A stretch of DNA of 64,000 nucleotides, from positions 114,480 through 178,479 of the forward strand of contig NZ_JANLGY010000006.1 of NCBI RefSeq assembly GCF_024653915.1, written 5' to 3'. Under the pieces are notes generated by a model. That model was not told where the DNA came from. It ran no database searches and was given only the letters and a program-made list of their open reading frames with translations. The position numbers and the translations under genes are program-made. This document shows positions 55,057 through 61,773 of this stretch, one piece after another. Numbering within the stretch: position 1 is the stretch's first letter; each line of letters starts with the position of its first letter. This stretch comes from Sulfuricaulis sp. (GTDB lineage: Bacteria; Pseudomonadota; Gammaproteobacteria; Acidiferrobacterales; Sulfurifustaceae).

Positions 55057-55186
55057 CTTTAATTCTCCGTTAGTCAGGTTGGCAGGGAGTGCTTCAGGCA
55101 AGGACTTGGCTAAGACCCTCTATAGAGGATGAGGCTCGCTATTTAAAGACAACACGAATCATCAAACGTTCAGTTATTACCACCGG

Positions 55187-55402
55187 TTATTTTTTTCCAG
55201 AGATAAACCAACCGAGCAGAATGCTGAGACTGAGGGAAAGAAAAATGTAAATCCATATCCAACTGATTCCGCGCATTCCATTGATTCCTGGCATATCACC
55301 GCTGGGGAGCCCGACTGTCATTGCCCCGCCGCCGAAGAATATGAAAAGCGCCACAACCGCGATGAACGCCATAACGAGAGCTGCTTTGATGGCGGCATTC
55401 AT
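55187..55402 (-). CDS. Small two-TM protein at the end of the yqj operon
   Basis: A 71-residue protein starting MNAAIKAALVMAFIAVVALF, with a second segment IYIFLSLSLSILLGWFI and a short basic end. Its ATG overlaps the YqjK-like stop as ATGA, giving translational coupling. The in-frame upstream start at 55441 is less likely. No family recognised. Confidence 0.65.
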   Translation of the reverse strand: MNAAIKAALVMAFIAVVALFIFFGGGAMTVGLPSGDMPGINGMRGISWIWIYIFLSLSLSILLGWFISGKK

Positions 55403-55689
55403 GACAGGATCCGACGTCGCCAGCTTTGCGCCATTCGCCATAACCCGAAGCCACTGATCGCCACAGTCAGCAGGCGCCAGGGACGTGCCACAACAGTGAT
55501 AACGACGGGCAGCAGCAAAGTTTCGGGGTGGCTTTTAAGGTAGTGAATTCCGTCGCGAACTTTGTCAATCATGCGTGAGAGTCGCCGCAACGAGGCGCCA
55601 TTTTGCGTGATCGCGGCGCGTTCAAAGGCAATTTGCGCGACGAGATCGTCGCGCTGCCTTAGCAATGCCAAGGTTGTCGCATTGGTCAT
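55399..55689 (-). CDS. YqjK-like protein
   Basis: A 96-residue protein: MTNATTLALLRQRDDLVAQI, a basic coiled-coil region ITQNGASLRRLSRMIDKVRD, and a hydrophobic C-terminal segment LLTVAISGFGLWRMAQSW. This fits YqjK, normally the partner of YqjD and YqjE. The stop overlaps the next gene's ATG, and the start overlaps the YqjE stop, both as ATGA. Confidence 0.82.
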   Translation of the reverse strand: MTNATTLALLRQRDDLVAQIAFERAAITQNGASLRRLSRMIDKVRDGIHYLKSHPETLLLPVVITVVARPWRLLTVAISGFGLWRMAQSWRRRILS

Positions 55690-56087
55690 GGTGAATTCAA
55701 CTGCTGCCGGTCTTTGTAGAGCTCGGCCAGGCTCGCTTCGAATAAACGCGGCTTTGATTTGAGCTTCATGTGAACCAGGCCCCCGGCAATCCCGGCACCG
55801 ACCAGAAACAAGACGGTGAGGAATGCCACGGCGTGCAACCGATAGGGTGTGTCCCAATAGGCCGCGAGAACGAACAGCACCGCGAGGACAAGCGTCATAA
55901 AAGCAAAAAACAACGCCAATATTGCGCCAAATAACAGCGAAGTCAGCCTGAGTTTTTCCTCGGCAAATTCGGTCGCAAAAAGCTGCAACCGGGTGTGCAG
56001 ATGAGATACCAGGCTCGCGGCCAGGTTCTTGACGGAACCGAACAACCCCACGGGCGGCGTGTCGGTGGACTGGATGTCATGATTCAC
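55686..56087 (-). CDS. YqjE / DUF1469 holin-like membrane protein
   Basis: A 133-residue protein with two membrane segments, LLFGAILALFFAFMTLVLAVLFV and AVAFLTVLFLVGAGIAGGLV, and an N-terminal amphipathic helix (GSVKNLAASLVSHLHTRLQL). This is the phage-holin-superfamily YqjE. In E. coli it accompanies the ribosome-binding inner membrane protein YqjD. ATGA overlap with the YqjK-like gene. Confidence 0.9.
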   Translation of the reverse strand: MNHDIQSTDTPPVGLFGSVKNLAASLVSHLHTRLQLFATEFAEEKLRLTSLLFGAILALFFAFMTLVLAVLFVLAAYWDTPYRLHAVAFLTVLFLVGAGIAGGLVHMKLKSKPRLFEASLAELYKDRQQLNSP

Positions 56088-56108
56088 AATCTGATATCCA
56101 GTGGAGCA

Positions 56109-56432
56109 TCAACGCTTCCCGACCAAAAAGCCGATCAATATGCCAACGCCAGCGGCAATGCCCACGGAGGCCCACGGATTGCCCTTCACGTAATCGTCGG
56201 TGGCCGTCGCGGCTTGTTTGGCCTTGTCAACGACGTGTCGTTCCGCTTCCGCCAGGCTGGTCTTGGCGCTGTTTAGCTTTTCCGCAAACTTCGCCCGCGC
56301 GACGTTGAAACCTTCTCCGGATACTTTCGCCGTCGCCTGCAGCAAATCATCGGCATCGGTGACGATTGCCTTGAAATCATCGACCATTTTGCCTTTGGTC
56401 CGGTTGAATTCGCCCACTGTTTCTTCTCTCAT
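56109..56432 (-). CDS. DUF883 protein (YqjD/ElaB family)
   Basis: A 107-residue protein. A helical region (MVDDFKAIVTDADDLLQATA, KLNSAKTSLAEAERHVVDKA) ends in a tail-anchor segment ASVGIAAGVGILIGFLVGKR. YqjD and ElaB are stationary-phase ribosome-binding tail-anchored proteins. The ATG at 56432 has a CAGGAG site. First gene of the yqjD-yqjE-yqjK-like operon, with dyad site 8 about 70 nt upstream. Confidence 0.92.
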   Translation of the reverse strand: MREETVGEFNRTKGKMVDDFKAIVTDADDLLQATAKVSGEGFNVARAKFAEKLNSAKTSLAEAERHVVDKAKQAATATDDYVKGNPWASVGIAAGVGILIGFLVGKR

Positions 56433-56502
56433 CGGTTGTCTCCTGGTGTTAATCGATAACTGCTGGTTATGACAAGTGTCCGCCTTGCCACGAGAAAGGT
56501 CA

Positions 56503-56516
56503 GTGCGATGCCGTAC
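56503..56516. promoter_or_regulatory. Dyad site 8 (GTGCG-ATGC-CGTAC), upstream of yqjDEK operon
   Basis: In the minus orientation it reads TATGTACGGCATCGCACTG, 71 nt before the start at 56432. Confidence 0.75.
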
Positions 56517-56607
56517 ATAGGACAAACAAAAAACCAGATACCCAGACTAAGCAAGTATTTTGGCAGCCGATGCGTTCAGGCATCAGGCGTGAGGCGCATC
56601 CAACTCT

Positions 56608-57333
56608 TCAATTCAACATGTGCGCGCGAATAGCGTTGACGGCCCCGTAGCAGCGGCACGAGGCGCGTTCCAGGCCCTTGCGATCGAGAATATTGATAAG
56701 GCCCCGGCGGTAGCTGATCAGTTTTTTGTTCTGCAACATCGTGGCGGCCTTGGTGACGCCGACACGTCGTACCCCGAGCATGTGCGCGAGAAATTCCTGT
56801 GTAAGCAGAAACGTGTTTGATTGCATCCTGTCGTGCGTCATCAAGAGCCAACGGGCGAGACGCGAATCCAGCTGATGGTGGCGATTGCAAGCCGCTGTTT
56901 GCGCGACCTGGGCCATGAACATGTAAAGATAGTGGTTCAACTCGATCAGCAGCGCCGGGTTGCTTTTGATTTCGTTGCGAAACGTCGCCGCCTTCATTCG
57001 CAGCGCGGTCCCGGAACCTTGTACCAGCGCACGCACGGGTGAAACGCTGATTCCTAACACCAGCGACACCCCTGCCATGCCTTCACTGCCAACCATGCCG
57101 ACTTCAACGCTTGCATGGCCATCCAGCGGGGTCAGCAACGAAATGAGGCCCTGGTTGGGAAAGTAAACATGCTTAACCCGGTCTCCCGGCTCGACGAGAA
57201 TGTCGCCATACGTAAGCGTCACTTGCTCACACCGCGCCAGCACACGCTGGCGTTCTTCGTGGGACAACGCCCGCAGCACGCTATTGGCGACGGCGGTTTG
57301 TTTCGCCGTGGACGTCGAATTTCGTTTTTGCAT
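56608..57333 (-). CDS. Crp/Fnr-family transcription regulator A
   Basis: A 241-residue regulator from the ATG at 57333. The cyclic-nucleotide-binding-like N-terminal domain has VTLTYGDILVEPGDRVKHVY and GMVGSEGMAGVSLVLG. The C-terminal winged helix has TQEFLAHMLGVRRVGVTKAA, then ISYRRGLINILDRKGLE. It lacks the Fnr iron-sulfur Cys arrangement. The recognition helix LGVRRVGVT differs from Crp and Fnr and is close to that of regulator B at 57608. A dyad site is 36 nt before the start, consistent with autoregulation. Confidence 0.92.
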   Translation of the reverse strand: MQKRNSTSTAKQTAVANSVLRALSHEERQRVLARCEQVTLTYGDILVEPGDRVKHVYFPNQGLISLLTPLDGHASVEVGMVGSEGMAGVSLVLGISVSPVRALVQGSGTALRMKAATFRNEIKSNPALLIELNHYLYMFMAQVAQTAACNRHHQLDSRLARWLLMTHDRMQSNTFLLTQEFLAHMLGVRRVGVTKAATMLQNKKLISYRRGLINILDRKGLERASCRCYGAVNAIRAHMLN

Positions 57334-57368
57334 TGGATTATCGTATACGCCAACACCGCGTGATTGCG

Positions 57369-57382
57369 GTGCGTTGGCGCAC
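57369..57382. promoter_or_regulatory. Dyad site 9 (GTGCG-TTGG-CGCAC), upstream of regulator A
   Basis: In the minus orientation it reads TATGTGCGCCAACGCACCG, 36 nt before the start at 57333. Both half-sites are perfect complements. Confidence 0.8.
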
Positions 57383-57565
57383 ATAATGACGGAGAGGGCC
57401 GGCGTCCGCGATCCGGGTGGTTTGACCAGGGTTGCTCGACCCCTGCCGGGTGAGATGAGAAATTTTCCAGCAGGCTGACTTGGGGGGAAGGCGCCGATGC
57501 CATGCCGGCGAAACCCGTATCCGCCTGAAAAATGGCGGTGATCTTCCTGTCAGGGGGCGAGGGGA

Positions 57566-57581
57566 CTTAATCAGAGTTTCC
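57566..57581 (-). repeat. Solo terminal inverted repeat of the MITE family
   Basis: CTTAATCAGAGTTTCC is the reverse complement of the GGAAACTCTGATTAAG end seen at 48651. No partner end is visible nearby, so it is a truncated copy. Confidence 0.65.
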
Positions 57582-57607
57582 TTAACTCCTCCAACCAGCT
57601 TCTAACT

Positions 57608-58417
57608 TCATGTTAAAACAATTCGCGTTCGCTCGGGGGCAGGGACTGAGCCCATCATTCCGGTTTGCGCGGGGGCTGAACTTGCCTTTTCACTAGGCAG
57701 CAATCGATCGTACTCTTTCTTGACCACCGCATAACATTCGCACACCTGCTTCTCCAGTCCCGGCCGATCGATGACCGTAATGTGGCCGCGCCTATAACTG
57801 ATCAAGCCCCGGGCTTGCAGCTGCCCGGCCGCCTCGGTGACGCCTTCGCGGCGCACGCCGAGCATGTTGGCGATCAATTCCTGGGTCATGGTGAGTTCGT
57901 TGCTCGACAGGCGATCCAGGCTCAGCAGCAGCCAGCGGCAAAGCTGCTGTTCCACCGAATGGTGCCGGTTGCACACCGCGGTCTGCGACATCTGCGTGAT
58001 CAGCGCCTGGGTGTAGCGCAACAGCAGATATTGAAACCCGCTGTGGCGTTCGAATTCCTTTTTGAGTTCGCTCCCCTTCAGCTGATATGCCTGACCGGCG
58101 CTTTGCACCAGCGCCCGGCTGGGCGTGCTGCCGCCGCCCATGAACAAGGAGATGCCCACCATGCCTTCGTCGCCGACCACGGCGATTTCCGCCGAGGCGC
58201 CGTCCGCCATGACGAAGAGCATGGAAATGATACAGCCCGGGACGGGGAAATAAACATGCTCCAACTGAGCGCCAGATTCGTAGATCACCTTGCCCAGCGG
58301 CATGGTGACCGGCTTCAGATTGGGCAGCAGGCGATCAAATGCCTCCGCCGGCAAAGCGGCCAGAAGGTTGTTGTCTTTTGGTTTTATCCCTGTTTTGGGG
58401 TCAACACTGAGGGGCAT
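57608..58417 (-). CDS. Crp/Fnr-family transcription regulator B
   Basis: A 269-residue regulator. The sensor domain has VTMPLGKVIYESGAQLEHVY and AVVGDEGMVGISLFMGGG. The winged helix has TQELIANMLGVRREGVTEAA, then ISYRRGHITVIDRPGLEKQV, followed by a C-terminal extension of about 40 residues. The recognition helix LGVRREGVT differs from regulator A by one residue in this stretch, so both probably read related DNA. Dyad site 10 lies 81 nt upstream, with its right half tandemly duplicated. Confidence 0.92.
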   Translation of the reverse strand: MPLSVDPKTGIKPKDNNLLAALPAEAFDRLLPNLKPVTMPLGKVIYESGAQLEHVYFPVPGCIISMLFVMADGASAEIAVVGDEGMVGISLFMGGGSTPSRALVQSAGQAYQLKGSELKKEFERHSGFQYLLLRYTQALITQMSQTAVCNRHHSVEQQLCRWLLLSLDRLSSNELTMTQELIANMLGVRREGVTEAAGQLQARGLISYRRGHITVIDRPGLEKQVCECYAVVKKEYDRLLPSEKASSAPAQTGMMGSVPAPERTRIVLT

Positions 58418-58497
58418 TATCGTATTCCTTTACTGTAAGCCATCGGGCTGGGGCAATGGGACAAGCGGATATTATCCAGGGCCCCGACCTGTGGTAT

Positions 58498-58511
58498 GTG
58501 CGATATCGAAC
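58498..58511. promoter_or_regulatory. Dyad site 10 (GTGCG-ATAT-CGAAC), upstream of regulator B
   Basis: The most symmetric copy: TATGTGCG-ATAT-CGAACATAG, a near-perfect palindrome extending to the flanks. It lies 81 nt before the start at 58417. Confidence 0.8.
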
Positions 58512-58538
58512 ATAGTTTATTACGAACATAGTTTATTA
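58507..58538. repeat. 16-bp tandem duplication overlapping dyad site 10
   Basis: CGAACATAGTTTATTA occurs twice in a row (58507-58522 and 58523-58538). The unit starts with the right half-site of dyad 10, so that half-site is duplicated. Confidence 0.85.
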
Positions 58539-58703
58539 CGCGCCTATGCAACCGTAAATCGGCATGCAATGAAAGGTTGCTGACGGCCACCCCCTCGATG
58601 AATTTTCGTTTAGTGACGGCGGTATTTTTGAAAACCCACAAGCAACTCAGGGTTTCACCGACAATCTCTAATTCAACGATCAAGAGACCGATCATGCGCT
58701 TAT

Positions 58704-58717
58704 GTGGGCTAACGTAC
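58704..58717. promoter_or_regulatory. Dyad site 11 (GTGGG-CTAA-CGTAC), upstream of GGDEF gene
   Basis: In TTATGTGGGCTAACGTACGG, 108 to 137 nt before the GGDEF gene, depending on its start. Confidence 0.65.
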
Positions 58718-58853
58718 GGAATCAACGTGTTTTTATGTGTAATTAAGGCACATGCAACGGGAGACCGCGCCTCAGGGTGTACCGCGGTTCAGGCGTTATT
58801 AACCAATTCAGGGAGAGATCAGCCATGGCTCGCAACTCACATGCCAGTGGGGG

Positions 58854-59744
58854 GTGTACCTTAAAGCCGTCAAGGGCACCAAGCTTAATGGTGAACGGGT
58901 CAGTCTCAGCATCGCCAAAAAAACCGCGACCGGCCACGTCGTCGGGCACGCGCCGCCAGCGCCAGTCCTGAAAACATTCATCAATGAAATCGACGCATGC
59001 ATGCGACTGGTCAAAAGCGCGCAGCATCAAGTTGAAATTCTTGTCGAGCGAAATGCCGGTTTACAGCAGGAACTTGTGAAGCTGACGCACAAGGAGGCGC
59101 AGGCCCGCCACCTGGCGTATCACGATGGGCTGACCGGTCTCCCCAATCGCAGTTTGCTGCAAGACCGGCTTCAGCAGGCCATGTCCCACGCGGACCGGTA
59201 TCACAAACCGCTGGCACTGCTAATGATTGATCTCGACGAATTCAAGCGCGTCAACGACAAACTGGGGCATGCCAGCGGCGACAAACTCTTGCAAGCCGTG
59301 GCAGCACGCTTATCCAAGAGCATACGCGGAGCCGACACCGCCTGCCGTTACGGCGGAGACGAGTTCGTCATCATGCTGCCAGAAATTTACAGCCCGAATA
59401 TCGTCGCCGCACATGCCGTGGAAATCGGCAGCCGCCTCGGCAAACCCTACATTATCGACGGTCACAAAATTCACATGGCCGTCAGCATAGGCGTGGCTGT
59501 CTACCCGGGTGACGGACAAACTTTCAGCGCTTTAATGAATCAGGCGGATATCGCCATGTACCGTAACAAGCGCGCGGGACCCAGCACCTGTATTACCGAA
59601 CTGCCTAAAAAGGATGTGGGCCATCCCGGGTTTCAGAATCCCTCCGCCCCCGGGAACTTTTACCGCCTGCGCGAGCGGGATTTATTTATTCAGGATGAGT
59701 TAATGCACGCGCGGGAACAACAGAAGAAGCATCAGCAAATTTGA
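58854..59744 (+). CDS. GGDEF diguanylate cyclase, possible G-tract frameshift at start
   Basis: A 296-residue protein. A helical N-terminal region (TFINEIDACMRLVKSAQHQV, coiled coil to about 85) precedes a GGDEF domain with GGDEF at 167-171 and an RGAD inhibitory site at 158-161. It should make cyclic di-GMP. The GTG at 58854 lacks a good ribosome-binding site. An ATG at 58825 with a GGGAGAG site is one base out of frame, separated by a run of six G (58849-58854). A seventh G would fuse the two into MARNSHASGGVYLKAVKG. Confidence 0.82.
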   Translation: MYLKAVKGTKLNGERVSLSIAKKTATGHVVGHAPPAPVLKTFINEIDACMRLVKSAQHQVEILVERNAGLQQELVKLTHKEAQARHLAYHDGLTGLPNRSLLQDRLQQAMSHADRYHKPLALLMIDLDEFKRVNDKLGHASGDKLLQAVAARLSKSIRGADTACRYGGDEFVIMLPEIYSPNIVAAHAVEIGSRLGKPYIIDGHKIHMAVSIGVAVYPGDGQTFSALMNQADIAMYRNKRAGPSTCITELPKKDVGHPGFQNPSAPGNFYRLRERDLFIQDELMHAREQQKKHQQI

Positions 59745-59791
59745 CGTCGGTTGGCCGGTCTTGACCCTCAAACTATTCAAGGAACATGACA

Positions 59792-60040
59792 ATGGGATTT
59801 GATCAAAAGGGATTTCTGGTATTTCGTGTGCAACAGGGCAATACCGGCAAGTGGAACGTCATGGAAGTGGGAATCATGAAACCGCTGGCCTCATTCGACA
59901 CGCAAAAGCAAGCGACTGAATATGTGCACGATCTGGCCAGCGCCAAAGATGGATCGAAGGTGGAAATCCTCAGCGAACTTGGCATGCAAATAGCGGAAGT
60001 TGAAATAGCGGATGTTGATGCCAAAGCCTCATCCCGCTGA
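59792..60040 (+). CDS. Small protein of unknown function
   Basis: An 82-residue hydrophilic protein: MGFDQKGFLVFRVQQGNTGK, then WNVMEVGIMKPLASFDTQKQ and SKVEILSELGMQIAEVEIAD. It has a compact alpha/beta look like DUF2188-type proteins, where a sequence repeats short beta strands and a helix. An AAGGAAC site fits the ATG at 59792 better than the one at 59786. It lies between two GGDEF genes on the same strand, and a link with them is only positional. Confidence 0.6.
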   Translation: MGFDQKGFLVFRVQQGNTGKWNVMEVGIMKPLASFDTQKQATEYVHDLASAKDGSKVEILSELGMQIAEVEIADVDAKASSR

Positions 60041-60061
60041 AGTTGGCAACTGGCGGTTTAG

Positions 60062-60202
60062 GGAAACTCTGATCAAGGGTTTTTTTCACGCGAAGCCGCG
60101 AAGGACGCGAAGAAAAACCCCTGACGATACAAACAGAAAGAATTTCGCGAGCTTCGCGTCTTCGCGTGAGAAATGCATTTCAGGGACTTTTTCAGAGCTT
60201 CC
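60062..60202 (+). mobile_element. MITE-like element, copy 2 (141 bp) with TTAG target duplication
   Basis: Same element as at 48651: GGAAACTCTGATCAAGG at the left end and CTTTTTCAGAGCTTCC at the right, with the GCGAAGCCGCGAAGG / CGAGCTTCGCGTC palindrome inside. It is flanked on both sides by TTAG, a 4-bp target duplication of the YTAR type typical for IS5-family transposition. Non-coding. Confidence 0.88.
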
Positions 60203-60267
60203 TTAGCGCCCGGTTTATGGGCTCGCTTCAGTCATCTCAGCGAGCCGCGTCAATTCGATTGCCTTGT

Positions 60268-60281
60268 GTTCGCTGCCGCAC
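60268..60281. promoter_or_regulatory. Dyad site 12 (GTTCG-CTGC-CGCAC), upstream of second GGDEF gene
   Basis: In TTGTGTTCGCTGCCGCACAGA, 98 nt before the start at 60379. Confidence 0.65.
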
Positions 60282-60378
60282 AGAATGCCGCTGTTTCGTC
60301 TCGTTATGCTGTTTTCTTCAGCGCCATACATATCGACAGGAAGTCAATGCATTGAACTGAAATTAAAGGAAGCTGCCA

Positions 60379-61143
60379 ATGAGACAACAGAGAGTTAACC
60401 ATGTACCCGAAGGCATAACACCGAACGACTCACGCCGTCCGTCCCCATCGGGTCTAAAACCATCGCCTGATTGGCCACACCAAGCCATTTCAGAATTAAC
60501 GGAACTCAAACGGTCACTGGCAGCAAGCCAACAACAGTCGGAAAGTACACACCGGCAAATTGAAGCGCTGGCCAAGACCAATGCCTGTCTCAGGGAAGAA
60601 TTGATAGGGCTGGCTCATAAAGTTGCCGAGGCGCGCCACTGTGCCTACCACGACGAACTGACTGGCCTGCCCTCGCGCCGCTTGCTGCTGGATCGGCTCA
60701 ATCAGGCGATGGTTCAAGCGGCACGGCAGCAGAAACAGGTGGCGTTAATATTGCTCGATCTGGACGGATTCAAGGAAATCAATGAAAAATACGGCCAAGC
60801 GGCCGGAGACAAAATCCTGCGGCAAGTGGCGCAACGCCTGGTCGCGTGCATACGCAGCACGGATACAGCCTGTCGCTATGAGGGAGACGAATTCGTCATT
60901 ATGCTGCCGGAAATCGACGCCAGGGAAAGCGCTGCTGAAATGGCGGAGAAAATCCGCGCGCGTCTGGCGCCGCCTTATGTCGTCAACGAGCAGTCCATGA
61001 CCGTCACGGCGAGTACCGGCATGGCGGTCTATCGAGGCGATGGACAAAGTTACATCGACCTGATCAAGCAGGCCGATGTCGCCATGTGCCTCGCCAAGGT
61101 GCATGTCAATTCTCCCTCTTTTCAGCAAGTCATGCAGAATTGA
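60379..61143 (+). CDS. GGDEF-family protein with EGDEF active site
   Basis: A 254-residue protein. A coiled-coil N-terminus (ELTELKRSLAASQQQSESTH) leads to a GGDEF domain whose signature is EGDEF at 168-172, with an intact RSTD inhibitory site at 159-162. The first Gly contacts the GTP phosphate, so activity is uncertain. Other residues (LILLDLDGFKEINEKYG, DTACRY, TASTGMAVYRGDG) are preserved, and it is clearly a paralogue of the cyclase at 58854. It could be an active variant or a c-di-GMP binder. Confidence 0.88.
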   Translation: MRQQRVNHVPEGITPNDSRRPSPSGLKPSPDWPHQAISELTELKRSLAASQQQSESTHRQIEALAKTNACLREELIGLAHKVAEARHCAYHDELTGLPSRRLLLDRLNQAMVQAARQQKQVALILLDLDGFKEINEKYGQAAGDKILRQVAQRLVACIRSTDTACRYEGDEFVIMLPEIDARESAAEMAEKIRARLAPPYVVNEQSMTVTASTGMAVYRGDGQSYIDLIKQADVAMCLAKVHVNSPSFQQVMQN

Positions 61144-61303
61144 TCTTGGACGATGCCCTTTCTATGCCACGTCGATCTCTCGTGGCAAAACGAATGCCGA
61201 GGTTCAAGGAATGGCTGCTCGATAACTTCTACCTGGATGTACGTAATCGCCAAGGGCTTCCCTCAGCCAGTCACGGCAAATCCTTCGACCTGCTTCACGT
61301 TTT

Positions 61304-61540
61304 GGAACCTCTGATGTAAGTCCCCCCTCCCCCTTGACGGGGGAGGGTGGGGGTGGGGGTGCCAAGAGGCGTAAGTCCTTGACGCCGTTCACTCCCATCT
61401 TGTCGTGTCTGCCTGGGGTGCGCGAAAAGCTCGCGCACCCGCTCGGCGGGGAAAAGGTCCGTTGGACCTTTTCCGGTTTCCGCCTCACCCCCCGTGAAGG
61501 GGGAAGGGACGTTCTTTTTTGGTACTTGTTCAGAGGTTCC
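61304..61540 (+). mobile_element. Second MITE-like element (237 bp)
   Basis: Ends GGAACCTCTGATGTAAGT and ACTTGTTCAGAGGTTCC form inverted repeats related to, but distinct from, those at 48651 and 60062. It is flanked by TTTT on both sides, a possible target duplication. Inside are CCCTCCCCC-TTGAC-GGGGGAGGG, GGGTGCGCGA-AAAGC-TCGCGCACCC and AAAAGGTCC-GTT-GGACCTTTT hairpins. No coding capacity. Confidence 0.82.
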
Positions 61541-61564
61541 TTTTGCATGGAATCCCCGCCTTAT

Positions 61565-61578
61565 GTGCGCTAACACAC
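61565..61578. promoter_or_regulatory. Dyad site 13 (GTGCG-CTAA-CACAC), upstream of kinase gene
   Basis: In TTATGTGCGCTAACACACGG, about 196 nt before the kinase start, and 25 nt to the right of the MITE-like element. Confidence 0.6.
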
Positions 61579-61773
61579 GGAGAGTGTGCTGGCTTGATCG
61601 CTATGCTGTAATAATTGCTTGAAATTCAACCACAGACTCAGTTTTCCGCCGGTGTCTGCAAACAAAAAACTGCATATTTTTGTGCAGGATGGGCGTATAA
61701 GCAGATGTGGTGCAGTTTGCACCCTTGGCCACGCGATCCGCCAAACTAATTCGCGCTTTAACAGAGACCGGCC

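Noticed and set aside
61146..61319. Short plus-strand frame after the EGDEF gene (MPRRSLVAKRMPRFKEWLLD...)
   Set aside because: It runs into the MITE-like element and ends there. No family and no clear start; at best an interrupted remnant.
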